Of a stretch of DNA of 64,000 nt, positions 8,255-16,178 are shown one piece after another. The position numbers were made by a program, and so were the translations under genes. The DNA lies in assembly GCF_038049925.1 (NCBI RefSeq), contig NZ_CP145809.1, positions 2,576,599-2,640,598 of the forward strand, read 5' to 3'. This DNA comes from Georgenia sp. M64 (GTDB taxonomy: Bacteria; Actinomycetota; Actinomycetes; Actinomycetales; Actinomycetaceae). The first letter of the stretch is position 1; the number at the start of each line of letters is the position of its first letter. The notes beneath the pieces are model-generated. The model searched no databases. It was given only the letters and a program-made list of their open reading frames with translations, and was not told the origin of the DNA.

Positions 8255-8719
8255 ATGGCCACCGAGCTCTTCGTCAACCTGCCCACCACCGACCTCGAGC
8301 GCGCGAAGGCGTTCTACACCGGCCTGGGCTGGCGCATCAACGAGAACTTCACCGACGAGAACGCCGCGTGCGTCGTCATCGACGACCACATCTACCTCAT
8401 GATCCTCACCCGCGACTTCTTCGCCACCTTCACCGACAAGCCCATCGCCGACCCCCGCACCTCCCTGCAGGTGGAGACGGCGTTCAGCCGCGAGAGCCGC
8501 GACGAGGTCGACGCGATCCTCGACCGCGCACTCGCCGCCGGCGGCGCCGAGCCGCGACCGCCCCAGGACTACGGGTTCATGTACGCCCGCGACTTCGAGG
8601 ACCCGGACGGCAACCTCTTCTCGGCACTGTGGATGCACCCGATGGCCGCGGAGCAGGGACCCGAGGCGTTCATGGCGCAGCAGGGCGCCGGAGGCGACGG
8701 GCAGGCGTCGCAGGCCTGA
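8255..8719 (+). CDS. VOC (glyoxalase/bleomycin-resistance fold) protein
   Basis: 154 residues from ATG 8255 with AAGGGAGA upstream. The N-terminus (ELFVNLPTTDLERAKAFYTGLGW) and the C-terminal FEDPDGNLFSALWMHP are hallmarks of the VOC superfamily; a Glu/Asp-His metal pair is plausible but not certain. Members of this subgroup are often annotated as extradiol dioxygenase-like and lack a known substrate. Co-transcribed with the HxlR regulator, whose ATG is two bases beyond this stop. Confidence 0.8.
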   Translation: MATELFVNLPTTDLERAKAFYTGLGWRINENFTDENAACVVIDDHIYLMILTRDFFATFTDKPIADPRTSLQVETAFSRESRDEVDAILDRALAAGGAEPRPPQDYGFMYARDFEDPDGNLFSALWMHPMAAEQGPEAFMAQQGAGGDGQASQA

Positions 8720-8720
8720 C

Positions 8721-9386
8721 ATGGCGGCACGCACCTACGGGCAGTACTGCGGGGTGGTGACGGCCCTCGAGCTGGTCGGCGAGCGGTGGGCCCTGCTCAT
8801 CGTCCGCGACCTGCTCGTGGGCCCGCGCCGCTACTCCGACCTCAAGGCCGGCCTGCCCCGCATCCCCACGAACATCCTCGCCACCCGGCTCAAGGAGCTC
8901 CAGGCGGCCGGGGTGGTCCGTCGGGTCCCGCTCGCCCACGGCCTCGTCTACGACCTCACGGAGTACGGCCGGGGTCTCGAGGACGTCGTCCTCGCGCTGG
9001 GGCGGTGGGGTTTCCGCGCCATGGGCGAGCCAGGGGCGGACGACGTCGTCACGCCCGACTCGATGACCATGGCCTTCCGCACGGCGTTCCGCCCGGCGGC
9101 CGCGGCCGGGTGGGTGGGCACCTTCGTCGTCCACGTGGGCGACGTCGTCCTCACCCTGACGGTCGACGACGGCGACCTCACCGTCACCCGAGGCCCGACC
9201 GACGGCGCTGCGCTCACCTTCGCCGCGGGCCCGGCGATCCGTGAGGTGATCGCGGGCCGGGTGTCCCCGGACGATGCGGTGCGGACCGGCGTCGTCCACG
9301 TGCTCGACGGCGACCCGGCGGCACTGACGCGGTTCGCCGAGATCTTCCACCTCGAGGCCGAGCCGGCACCCGTCGTGCCGGTGTGA
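8721..9386 (+). CDS. HxlR-family regulator with C-terminal SCP2-like domain
   Basis: 221 residues. The N-terminal 100 residues are an HxlR winged helix (YCGVVTALELVGERWALLIVRDLL, then RYSDLKAGLPRIPTNILATRLKEL, in short a typical MarR/HxlR HTH and wing). The C-terminal half (VVLTLTVDDGDLTVTRG... AIREVIAGRVSPDDAV) resembles SCP2 sterol-carrier-type domains found in this subfamily and may bind a hydrophobic effector. The 1-base gap to the VOC gene indicates an operon; the 8171-8202 dyad is its probable operator. Confidence 0.82.
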   Translation: MAARTYGQYCGVVTALELVGERWALLIVRDLLVGPRRYSDLKAGLPRIPTNILATRLKELQAAGVVRRVPLAHGLVYDLTEYGRGLEDVVLALGRWGFRAMGEPGADDVVTPDSMTMAFRTAFRPAAAAGWVGTFVVHVGDVVLTLTVDDGDLTVTRGPTDGAALTFAAGPAIREVIAGRVSPDDAVRTGVVHVLDGDPAALTRFAEIFHLEAEPAPVVPV

Positions 9387-9398
9387 GGTCGACCGGCG

Positions 9399-9869
9399 TC
9401 AGCCGCGCCGGGCTGCCGCCTCGGCCGCGGCGGCCAGGTCGGTGAGGTCCTTCTCGAGCTCCCGCTTCACCATCTTCAGGCCGAACCTGCCCATCGCCCT
9501 GGCCAGCGGGTTCTGCGGCTTGGTGGGCTCGCCGCTGAAGGTCAGCGTGACCTCCGTGCGCACGGCGTCGAGCGGGGTGAACGTGAATGTGGAGACGTAG
9601 TGCACGCCGTGGTTGTCGGCCTCGACCGTGTAGGACGAGGGCCGCTCGGCGTGCGTGACGGTCATCTCCTCGGTGGCCTCCCGGCGCATCATCACGCGGG
9701 TCTCACGCCAGCGCGTGCCGACGTCGAACGGGTCGCCACCGGTGAGGACCTCGACGCGCGCGATCGCGGACATGGTGCCCGGCATGGCCTCGAGGTCGGT
9801 GGCCACGTCCCAGACCGTCTCGACGGGCGCCGCGACGGTGCGCGAGACGGTGACGGAGCTGTCGGACAT
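9399..9869 (-). CDS. SRPBCC-family (polyketide cyclase/START-like) protein
   Basis: 156 residues from ATG 9869, chosen because it gives the standard opening SVTVSRTVAAPVETVWDVATD of SRPBCC proteins; an upstream in-frame ATG (9959) would add an atypical arginine-rich leader. A hydrophobic-cavity helix-grip fold is expected; no catalytic residues can be named. Converges tail to tail with the HxlR gene 12 bases away. Confidence 0.75.
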   Translation of the reverse strand: MSDSSVTVSRTVAAPVETVWDVATDLEAMPGTMSAIARVEVLTGGDPFDVGTRWRETRVMMRREATEEMTVTHAERPSSYTVEADNHGVHYVSTFTFTPLDAVRTEVTLTFSGEPTKPQNPLARAMGRFGLKMVKRELEKDLTDLAAAAEAAARRG

Positions 9870-9999
9870 GCGGGGCTCGATTCGTTCGGTGGAAGCGATG
9901 AGGTGCCACGCTATCGCCGCCCGGGGACATCGGAGGAGGAGGGGTCGGAACGAACACACCCGACGGCTCAGCGGCCGGTGGCGGCCACCACCCCGACAC

Positions 10000-10338
10000 T
10001 CAGTGGCAGCTGCAGACCCACACCCAGTACGTGCGGCCTCCCGCGCGCCGCTGCTCGCGCCAGCAGTCGCCGCTCGAGCCGTCCGGGCACAACGCGCGGG
10101 CCGGAGCGACGCCGTCGTCGAGGACCTCGTGCCCGACGCTCAGCGGCCCACCGAGGAGGCCACGCAAGGTCTCCGGCTCGGGCAGCGGCGCGTCGCGGTC
10201 GCGGGCGAGGGAGTCGAGGCACGCGTCGAGGTACTCCTGCGCCGCGTCGTCGGCCTCCGCGACGTCGCCGTGGGGTGCGCGGCCGGCGACCTGCGAGGTC
10301 CCGTTCGGCGCGGCGCGGTCGGTGGTGAGACGCTCCAC
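10000..10338 (-). CDS. Small cysteine-containing protein of unknown function
   Basis: 112 residues from GTG 10338, ten bases after the stop of the preceding gene on this strand. Not recognised. The N-terminal 30 residues are low complexity; residues 33-65 look helical and acidic (QEYLDACLDSLARDRDAPLP). The C-terminus has a cysteine cluster (CPDGSSGDCW ... YWVWVCSCH) that could bind metal or form disulfides. No signal peptide is evident. It shares a cysteine-rich C-terminus and an apparent operon with the next gene, suggesting a common function. Confidence 0.55.
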   Translation of the reverse strand: MERLTTDRAAPNGTSQVAGRAPHGDVAEADDAAQEYLDACLDSLARDRDAPLPEPETLRGLLGGPLSVGHEVLDDGVAPARALCPDGSSGDCWREQRRAGGRTYWVWVCSCH

Positions 10339-10348
10339 GACGGCCCCG

Positions 10349-10636
10349 TCAGCACATCGCGACGCAGCGGATCAGCCGCCCGGACCCGTCGCAGTAGCAG
10401 GTCCGGCACGGGTTCTCGCTGTGGAAGCACACGTCCAACCCGTGAGCGAGGGCGTCGGCCCGCACCGACTCCGGGGCATCCAGCGCCGAGGCGTGGGCGG
10501 GCAGATCGCCCTCGAGCACGATCTCCGCACCGGGCTCAGTGGGCCAGGGCCCCTCCACGTCGGCGATCCGGCCGTCGTCGCCGATGCGGATGGTGAACGC
10601 CTCCCCCGCCTGAGAAGTCAGAATCCACTCGTGCAT
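10349..10636 (-). CDS. Small cysteine-rich protein of unknown function
   Basis: 95 residues from ATG 10636 with GAGGGAGA upstream. Not recognised. A short beta-rich start (EWILTSQAGEAFTIRIGDDG) precedes a C-terminal cluster of six cysteines (VCFHSENPCRTCYCDGSG ... RCVAMC), reminiscent of small metal or Fe-S sites but without a match I know. It is transcribed divergently from a TetR gene, with a dyad operator between them, and is followed by another small cysteine protein. Confidence 0.6.
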   Translation of the reverse strand: MHEWILTSQAGEAFTIRIGDDGRIADVEGPWPTEPGAEIVLEGDLPAHASALDAPESVRADALAHGLDVCFHSENPCRTCYCDGSGRLIRCVAMC

Positions 10637-10684
10637 GGGCGTCTCCCTCAACTGGGCATCGTTGCCGTCCGAACACCGTAGCGC

Positions 10685-10700
10685 CACTACTGTTATAGTG
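10685..10700. promoter_or_regulatory. CACTAC-N4-ATAGTG operator overlapping TetR -10
   Basis: A 6-4-6 near-perfect dyad (CACTAC-TGTT-ATAGTG) overlaps a -10 (TATAGT, 10694-10699), so a bound protein would block the TetR gene's own promoter and possibly the divergent small-protein operon. Nearly the same as the dyad at 3604-3619. Confidence 0.55.
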
Positions 10701-10706
10701 CCCAGC

Positions 10707-11252
10707 GTGACGACGACGAGGACCAGGGCGCTCGACGCCGCCGTCGAGCTGCTCGGCACCGAGGGGCTGCGCTCCCTCACCCACGTGCGGGTGGACGAGC
10801 GGGCCGGCCTGCCCAAGGGCTCCACGTCGAACTCCTTCCGCACGCGACGCGCCCTCCTGGAAGGGGTGGCCGTGCGGATCCTCGAGCGCGAGCTGCCCGG
10901 GGTCGGCACGACGTTCACCCAGCCGTCCACGCCCGAGGAGTTCGTCGAGGGCCTCAGCAGCCTCCTCGAGCTCCTCACCGGGCCGGCGCGCGTCCCGACG
11001 ACGGCCCGGCTCGTCCTGTTCCTCGAGGCCAGCCACGACCCACCGCTCCGCGAGGTGCTCTCGCGCGGACGCGGGATCCTCGAGGCGATGGGGGTCGCGA
11101 GCCTCGCCACCCTCGGCGCCCGCGACCCGCGCAACGCGGCAGCCGCCGTCGCCGCATGCTTCGAGGGCCTGCTCCTGCACCGGGTCGCCCGCCACGACGA
11201 GACCGACCCGCGGCCCGTGCTCGGCCTGGTGGTGCGCGGCGCGCTCGCCTGA
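10707..11252 (+). CDS. TetR-family transcriptional regulator
   Basis: 181 residues from GTG 10707, eight bases after the -10, giving a leaderless message; an upstream GTG at 10698 lies in the promoter and is less likely. N-terminal HTH (LRSLTHVRVDERAGLPKGST then SNSFRTRRALLEGV) belongs to the TetR group with the KGSTSN variant of helix 3. Ligand unknown. Likely represses itself, the divergent cysteine-rich pair and perhaps the hydrolase at 3652. Confidence 0.82.
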   Translation: MTTTRTRALDAAVELLGTEGLRSLTHVRVDERAGLPKGSTSNSFRTRRALLEGVAVRILERELPGVGTTFTQPSTPEEFVEGLSSLLELLTGPARVPTTARLVLFLEASHDPPLREVLSRGRGILEAMGVASLATLGARDPRNAAAAVAACFEGLLLHRVARHDETDPRPVLGLVVRGALA

Positions 11253-11635
11253 GCCCCTCAGCGGCGTCGACGACGAACGGCAGACCCACGCCGAGCAGCA
11301 CGCGGTCGGCCGTCAAGAACCCCAGGCGCCCAGCCCGAGCCTGCGCGACGAGCAGGCTGTCGAACGGGTCGTGGCCGTCGAGGCCCGTCAGGGCGAGCAT
11401 CGCCCGGGCATGCCCCGCCGTGACGGGGAGCTCGGTCAGCCCGCTCCGCAGGAGGTCGGCCTCGAAGGAGTCCGGCAGGTCCAACGCGGCCCTTGCGGAC
11501 CTTGAGCAGCAGCTCCCAGATGCTCGCCGCCGAGAACGACGGTCGCGCCGAGGACGCCATCGCCGCGCGGGCGGACGGTCCCGGCCGCGCGTCGTCGGTC
11601 GTCCACCAGAGCAGGACGTGGCTGTCGAGGAGCAC
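11253..11635 (-). pseudogene. VapC-type PIN-domain toxin, frameshifted
   Basis: From GTG 11635 the first 50 codons read as a VapC start (LLDSHVLLWW, with the first PIN Asp; then SIWELLLKVRKGR with the conserved Glu). Near 11480 the frame breaks: the C-terminal half (DLPDSFEADLLRSGL ... HDPFDSLLVAQA ... FLTAD, carrying the remaining PIN acids) is in the next frame. Removing one T from the GTTGGACC junction restores a V-D-L-P reading. The shifted frame does not stop before it overlaps the TetR gene. Either decayed or a sequencing error; the gene would be a type II RNase toxin. Confidence 0.6.
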
Positions 11636-11637
11636 CG

Positions 11638-11784
11638 TCAGCGTTCCGTCGGGTCGACGGGCGCCTCGACCACCGCCCGGACGAGCCCGGGGTCGGGATC
11701 GTCGAACGTCTCGGTGTCGTAGCGGATCCACCCCTTGAGCAGTCCGGGCACCAGTGCGGACCGGACGTGGGGCACGGTCCGCAC
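11638..11784 (-). CDS. Possible antitoxin-like small ORF upstream of vapC
   Basis: A 48-codon frame (start GTG 11784) ends with TGA two bases before the vapC GTG. The peptide (VRTVPHVRSALVPGLLKGWI ... PTER) is not a recognisable VapB or Phd protein. Its position just ahead of a PIN toxin is the only argument for an antitoxin role; it may be a remnant. Confidence 0.3.
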   Translation of the reverse strand: MRTVPHVRSALVPGLLKGWIRYDTETFDDPDPGLVRAVVEAPVDPTER

Positions 11785-11807
11785 GGCACACCGACCCGCT
11801 GCTACGC

Positions 11808-11827
11808 TTGTCCGGACGTACTGACAA
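11808..11827 (+). promoter_or_regulatory. Inositol-regulon operator upstream of iolG
   Basis: TTGTCCGGACGTACTGACAA is an imperfect 20-base palindrome (TTGTC-N-G-N-ACGT-N-C-N-GACAA). TGTCCGGACA and TTGTCCTGACA versions recur between iolC and the GntR gene, so this is the likely GntR box of the locus. Confidence 0.55.
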
Positions 11828-11876
11828 AGCCCGGCCGCTCGTGCCGACGGCGACCACCCAAGGAAGGGAAGTCCCG

Positions 11877-12884
11877 GTGCTGCGTTTCGCCCTCATCGGA
11901 GCCGGCCGGATCGGCGCGGTCCACGGCGCCTCGATCGCCGCCCACCCCGGCGCGAGCCTGGCGCTCGTGGCGGACCCCGATCTCGAGGCCGCCGGCCGGC
12001 TGGCGACCCGGTTCGGCGCCCGCTCCACGACCGACGTCTCCGACGTCTACGCCGCAGGTGACGTCGACGCCGTCATCGTCGGCTCCCCCACCGCGCTGCA
12101 CGTCGAGCACCTCACCGCCGCCGTCGCCGCGGGCAAGGCGGTCCTCGTCGAGAAGCCGGTCGACCTCGACATCGCCCGGGTCGATGCGTGCATCGCGGCG
12201 GTGGGCGGGGACGCCCGGCGCGTCATGGTCGGGTTCAACCGCCGCTTCGACCCGGCCTTCGCCGAGGTCCGCGCCCGGTCGGGCGAGGTGGGCGAGGTCG
12301 AGCAGGTGACGATCGTCAGCCGCGACCCCGCCCCGCCGCCGGCGCAGTACGTGGCCAGCTCGGGCGGTCTGTTCCGCGACATGGCCATCCACGACCTCGA
12401 CATGGCCCGCTTCCTCGTCGGCGAGATCGCCTCCGTCCACGCCGTCGGCCAGCGTCTCGGCACGGTGCCGGAGCCCGACGTCGACGGCGCCGTCACGACC
12501 CTCGTCGCCGAGAGCGGCGCCGTCGTGACGATCGTCAACTCGCGCCACTGCGCCACCGGCTACGACCAGCGGCTGGAGGTCTTCGGCCCGCTCGGCTCGC
12601 TCGAGGTGGGCAACGTGCGGGCGACGACGGTGCGCCACCACGGGGCGACGACGAGCGCGGCCACGGGGCCGTACCTCGACTTCTTCCTCGAGCGGTACGC
12701 CACCGCCTACGCCCGCGAGCTCGACCACTTCGTCACGGCGATCACTGCCGGCGAGGCGCCGAGCCCCACGCTCGCGGACGGCCGCGCCGCCCTCGAGCTC
12801 GCCGACGCGGCGACGCTCAGCGCCGCCACCGGGGAGACCGTGCGACTGCGGTCCTCCGCCCCCATGGAGAAGGAGACGGTATGA
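11877..12884 (+). CDS. iolG: myo-Inositol 2-dehydrogenase (Gfo/Idh/MocA family)
   Basis: 335 residues from GTG 11877, preceded by AGGAAGGGA. The N-terminal Rossmann fold (FALIGAGRIGAVHG) binds NAD; the EKP motif (VEKPVDLD, about residue 95) and the RDMAIHDLDMARFL motif with catalytic Asp and His (about residue 175) are intact. It oxidises myo-inositol to 2-keto-myo-inositol in the cytosol. Its stop overlaps the next start (ATGA). The divergent iolC-iolB genes support the inositol assignment. Confidence 0.85.
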   Translation: MLRFALIGAGRIGAVHGASIAAHPGASLALVADPDLEAAGRLATRFGARSTTDVSDVYAAGDVDAVIVGSPTALHVEHLTAAVAAGKAVLVEKPVDLDIARVDACIAAVGGDARRVMVGFNRRFDPAFAEVRARSGEVGEVEQVTIVSRDPAPPPAQYVASSGGLFRDMAIHDLDMARFLVGEIASVHAVGQRLGTVPEPDVDGAVTTLVAESGAVVTIVNSRHCATGYDQRLEVFGPLGSLEVGNVRATTVRHHGATTSAATGPYLDFFLERYATAYARELDHFVTAITAGEAPSPTLADGRAALELADAATLSAATGETVRLRSSAPMEKETV

Positions 12885-13741
12885 GGATCGCCGGAGCGCC
12901 CATCAGCTGGGGCGTGTGCGAGGTGCCCGGCTGGGGCCACCAGCTCACCCCCGAGCGGGTCCTGACCGAGATGCGCGACGTCGGTCTCGAGGCCACCGAG
13001 TTCGGCCCCCAGGGGTGGCTGCCCGAGGCCCCGGCCGAGCGCGCCGCTGCCATCTCCCCGTACGGCCTCAAGGCGGTCGGCGCGTTCGTGCCGGTCGTGC
13101 TGCACGACCCGGGCCACGACCCCGTGCCGGAGGTCGAGCGCGAGCTGGACAGCTTCGAGGCCGCCGGCGGCGACGTCCTCGTCCTCGCCGCGGCCACCGG
13201 CCAGGAGGGCTACGACGAGCGTCCCGAGCTCGACGACGACGGCTGGGCCACGCTGCTGGCCAACCTCGACCGCCTCACCGAGGTGACTGCCCGCCGCGGG
13301 ATCCGCGCCAGCCTGCACCCGCACGTCGGCACGATGATCGAGCAGCGCGCCGAGGTCCTGCGCGTGCTCGAGGGCTCCGCCGTGCCGCTGTGCCTGGACA
13401 CCGGCCACCTCCTCATCGGCGGCACCGACCCGGCCGAGCTCGCCCGTGACTGGGCCGCGCGCATCAACCACGTCCACGCCAAGGACGTGCGCGCCGACCT
13501 GGCCGACTCGGTCCGGGCCGGCGACCTCACCTACACGGAGGCGGTCCGGCGCGGCATCTACGTCCCGCTCGGCCAGGGCGACGTCGACCTCGCGTCGATC
13601 GTCCGTGACCTCGCGGCCGCCGGGTTTGACGGCTGGTACGTGCTCGAGCAGGACACCATCCTCGGCGGCGCCCCCGACGGCGAGGGGCCGGTGGGCGACG
13701 TCGCCACCTCGCTCGCGTACCTGCGCAGCCTCGCCGGCTGA
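12881..13741 (+). CDS. TIM-barrel inosose dehydratase/isomerase-like protein (IolE/IolI type)
   Basis: 286 residues, ATG 12881 overlapping the iolG stop. AP_endonuclease_2-type barrel: SLHPHVGTM, LCLDTGHLL and NHVHAKDV strands supply the metal ligands His, Asp and His. The opening APISWGVCEVPGWGHQL is typical of the actinobacterial iol-linked branch and differs from Bacillus IolE, so dehydratase versus isomerase (IolI) activity is not settled. It would act on the product of IolG. Confidence 0.75.
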   Translation: MRIAGAPISWGVCEVPGWGHQLTPERVLTEMRDVGLEATEFGPQGWLPEAPAERAAAISPYGLKAVGAFVPVVLHDPGHDPVPEVERELDSFEAAGGDVLVLAAATGQEGYDERPELDDDGWATLLANLDRLTEVTARRGIRASLHPHVGTMIEQRAEVLRVLEGSAVPLCLDTGHLLIGGTDPAELARDWAARINHVHAKDVRADLADSVRAGDLTYTEAVRRGIYVPLGQGDVDLASIVRDLAAAGFDGWYVLEQDTILGGAPDGEGPVGDVATSLAYLRSLAG

Positions 13742-13787
13742 GGTTCCACCGCGCCGGCTGAGCTTCGCCGGCTGAGCTTCGCCGGTG
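13733..13787. repeat. Tandem 14-bp repeat at end of iolE-like gene
   Basis: The unit GCCGGCTGAGSTTC occurs at 13733-13746, 13753-13766 and 13767-13780, beginning inside the last codons of the gene. It looks like local slippage duplication. The rest of the 180-base gap to the iolD remnant has only two GGGGAAGAA copies near 13848 and 13867. Confidence 0.6.
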
Positions 13788-13918
13788 CCAGCCGCTGCCG
13801 TCCGGGGCAGGTGCCGTTTCGCCGCCCGACAGCCGGGGTCGCCGAGCGGGGAAGAACTGGCGGACTGGGGAAGAAACAGCCGCTCTGAGCCGTCGAAACC
13901 TCCCCGACTGTTGCCACA

Positions 13919-14347
13919 TCACGGCGGATGGCCCGCGGCTACTCCAGCCGGAGACCGACGCTCACGGTGCCCGGCGAGCGCCAGCTGAGGTAGAGCCGGG
14001 TGCCGCCGAGGGCGTCGGTGCCGCCGAGGAAGGTGTACGCCTCGCCGGGCCGGTACAGCGGCGGACGCTCCGGTGCGGGCGTACCCGACGGCGGTGTGGA
14101 CCATGGCCTGCTCGTTGCGGGCGAGGTAGTACGGGACCGTGCGCTCGGCCGGCTCGGGGTCGAGGTGGTTCTCGGCGAGCGCCTGCCCCAGCCCGGCGAC
14201 GTTGCCGTGGCCGAAGATCCCCATGACGCCGGCGACGAGGGGCCGCTCGACGCCGTCCCGCTCGGTGTGCTGGTTGGCGAGGAACCGCAGCAGGGCCTGG
14301 CCCACGGTGAGGCGGACGGTGGGCCGGTCGGCGTCGGGGGTGGTCAT
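13919..14347 (-). pseudogene. iolD: iolD, truncated after about 90 codons
   Basis: From ATG 14347 (overlapping the iolB stop) the frame encodes the first about 90 residues of 3D-trihydroxycyclohexane-1,2-dione hydrolase (RLTVGQALLRFLANQH, GVMGIFGHGNVAGLGQAL with the ThDP-enzyme Glu region, NEQAMVHTAVGYAR). The match stops there; family members are about 640 residues. What follows reads in another frame as a different C-terminus (YRPGEAYTFLGGTDALGG ... VGLRLE, stop at 13939-13941). The rest of iolD and whatever lay between has been deleted, or a rearrangement joined two genes. Confidence 0.75.
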
Positions 14348-15288
14348 CGTGCCTCCTGCGCAGGACGGGTCATCGGCAGACGGGGGTCGACCTGCTCGCG
14401 CTCCCACGTGCCGCGCACCCAGTGGTGCGCCGGGTCGTCGGTCATGAGCCAGGCGCCGTCGTCGGCGGGGCCGGCCATGACGTTGAGGTAGTACAGGTCG
14501 TACCCCGGGGCCGCCATCGACGGACCGTGGTAGCCGTGCGGCGTGAGGACGACGTCGCCGGCGCGCACCTCGGCGGCCAGGTCGAGCGGCCGGCCCGGCG
14601 AGCCGTAGGAGCGGTGGAAGCCGAAGCCGGGACCGTCGGGGCCGGCGGCGACGTCGAAGTAGTAAATCTCCTCGAGCTCGCGCTCGTCGTCGGTGTGCTC
14701 GTCGTCCTTGTGCGGGGGGTAGGAGGACCAGTTCCCGGCCGGGGTGAGGACCTCGCAGACGAGGAGGTGGTCGGTGCGCACGTCGTTGCCGAGGGCGTAG
14801 TTGTTGACCTGGCGGGAGGCCGCCCCGGCGCCGCGCAGCTCGGTGCGCACGGCGTCCGCCCGCTGGTAGGACACGGGCAGGTCCCGGGTGGCGCGCGCCG
14901 TCGGCAGGGCCAGCCGGGCGCCGTCGGGGGCGGTGATCACGGCGGTGGTCCGGCGGGGCAGGTAGAGGAAGTCGGTCACGGCGGTGAAGACGTCGGGGCG
15001 GCCGTGGAGCTCGAGGAGGGCGGCGCCGTCGGGAGCCCCGCCGTCCTGAGCACCAACGCCGGGAGCCCCACCGCCGGGCGTCTCGAGCACCTCGACGACG
15101 CACCCGCCGGCGAGCGGCAGGACGAGCAGCTCGTCGTCGCCGGTGGCGAGCTCGTGGATCCCGCCCGGCGCCAGCTCGAGGACCTTGAGGCCGCTGAAGG
15201 CCCACCCGGCCCGCTCGGGGGTGACGTCCACCGAGTACGGGCCGTGGCCGGTGGTGCCGGCGCGCAGGAGGATCTCGCTCACGGTCAC
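14344..15288 (-). CDS. iolB: 5-Deoxy-glucuronate isomerase
   Basis: 314 residues from GTG 15288, which overlaps the preceding stop (GTGA). Bicupin fold: the second cupin holds the metal motif around PHKDDEHTDDERELEEIYYF and TPHGYHGPSMAAPGYDLYYL, in short the His/Glu ligands typical of IolB. Converts 5-deoxy-glucuronate to 5-dehydro-2-deoxy-gluconate, the IolC substrate. There is a short Gly/Ala/Pro insertion (about residues 70-85) absent from most homologues. Confidence 0.85.
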   Translation of the reverse strand: MTVSEILLRAGTTGHGPYSVDVTPERAGWAFSGLKVLELAPGGIHELATGDDELLVLPLAGGCVVEVLETPGGGAPGVGAQDGGAPDGAALLELHGRPDVFTAVTDFLYLPRRTTAVITAPDGARLALPTARATRDLPVSYQRADAVRTELRGAGAASRQVNNYALGNDVRTDHLLVCEVLTPAGNWSSYPPHKDDEHTDDERELEEIYYFDVAAGPDGPGFGFHRSYGSPGRPLDLAAEVRAGDVVLTPHGYHGPSMAAPGYDLYYLNVMAGPADDGAWLMTDDPAHHWVRGTWEREQVDPRLPMTRPAQEAR

Positions 15289-16178
15289 CTCATGACCTCC
15301 ACGGCGGCGTCGACGGCGCCGGCGACGTCGTCGCCGGGCGGGTAGAGCAGGGAGCGGCCGATGACCAGGCCCGTCACCGAGGGGATGGCCAGCGCCCGGG
15401 CCCAGCCGGCGCGGGCGGCCCCGGCGTCGGGGTCGACGTCCCCGCCGAGGATGAGGGCCGGCAGGGTCGAGGCGGCCATGACGCGCTCCATGTCCGCGAC
15501 GACGGGCAGCTTCAGCCACGTGTACGCCGAGGTCCGGCCCAGGCCCGACGCGATGGCGATCGAGGTGATGACGGCCTCGGGGCTGAGGTCGTTGACGACC
15601 CGGCCGCGGGCGTCACGCCGGGAGATGAACGGCTCGACCATGGCGGTGACCCCGGCCTCGGCGAGGGTGTCGACGGCGTGCGCGGCGGCCTCGAGGGCGC
15701 GCGCGCTGGCCGGGTCGGCGGGGTCGATGCGCAGGAGCATCTTGCCGCCGTCGAGGCCCGAGGCGACGACGCCGCGGGCGTCGTAGCCGGTGAAGCGGTC
15801 GTCGATCTCGAACGAGGCGCCGGCCAGCCCGCCGCGGTTCATCGAGCCGTAGACGAGCTTGCCGTCCAGCGCCCCGAGGAGGGTGAGGTCCTCGACGAGG
15901 TCGGCGGTGCCGAGGAAGCCGTGCACGCCGGGCCGGGCGAGGGCCTCGACGCAGCGGCGCAGCAGGTCGCGCCGGTCCGCCATCGCTGCGGGCTCCGGGC
16001 CGGCGGCGAGCGCCCCGCGGGCGGGGTGGTCCGCGGCGATGATCATGAGCTTCTCCCCGGCCGGGACGCGGCCGCGGGGCCGCTCGTGCAGGGCGGCGGC
16101 GATGCGCCCGGGGTCGGTGGCGCGGATCCGGAGGATCTCGGCCAGCTCGGCGGCCAGGGTGGCCTCGGTGGTGGTCAT
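15285..16178 (-). CDS. Cgl0159-family (beta/alpha)8 aldolase-like protein
   Basis: 297 residues, ATG 16178 overlapping the iolC stop (ATGA). Belongs to the Cgl0159 family named from Corynebacterium and nearly always found in actinobacterial iol clusters; it probably replaces IolJ in cleaving 2-deoxy-5-keto-gluconate 6-phosphate, but that activity is inferred. A class I aldolase barrel is suggested by EKLMIIAADHPARG near the start, KMLLRID mid-protein and YTWLKLPVV with a candidate Schiff-base Lys. Confidence 0.78.
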   Translation of the reverse strand: MTTTEATLAAELAEILRIRATDPGRIAAALHERPRGRVPAGEKLMIIAADHPARGALAAGPEPAAMADRRDLLRRCVEALARPGVHGFLGTADLVEDLTLLGALDGKLVYGSMNRGGLAGASFEIDDRFTGYDARGVVASGLDGGKMLLRIDPADPASARALEAAAHAVDTLAEAGVTAMVEPFISRRDARGRVVNDLSPEAVITSIAIASGLGRTSAYTWLKLPVVADMERVMAASTLPALILGGDVDPDAGAARAGWARALAIPSVTGLVIGRSLLYPPGDDVAGAVDAAVEVMR

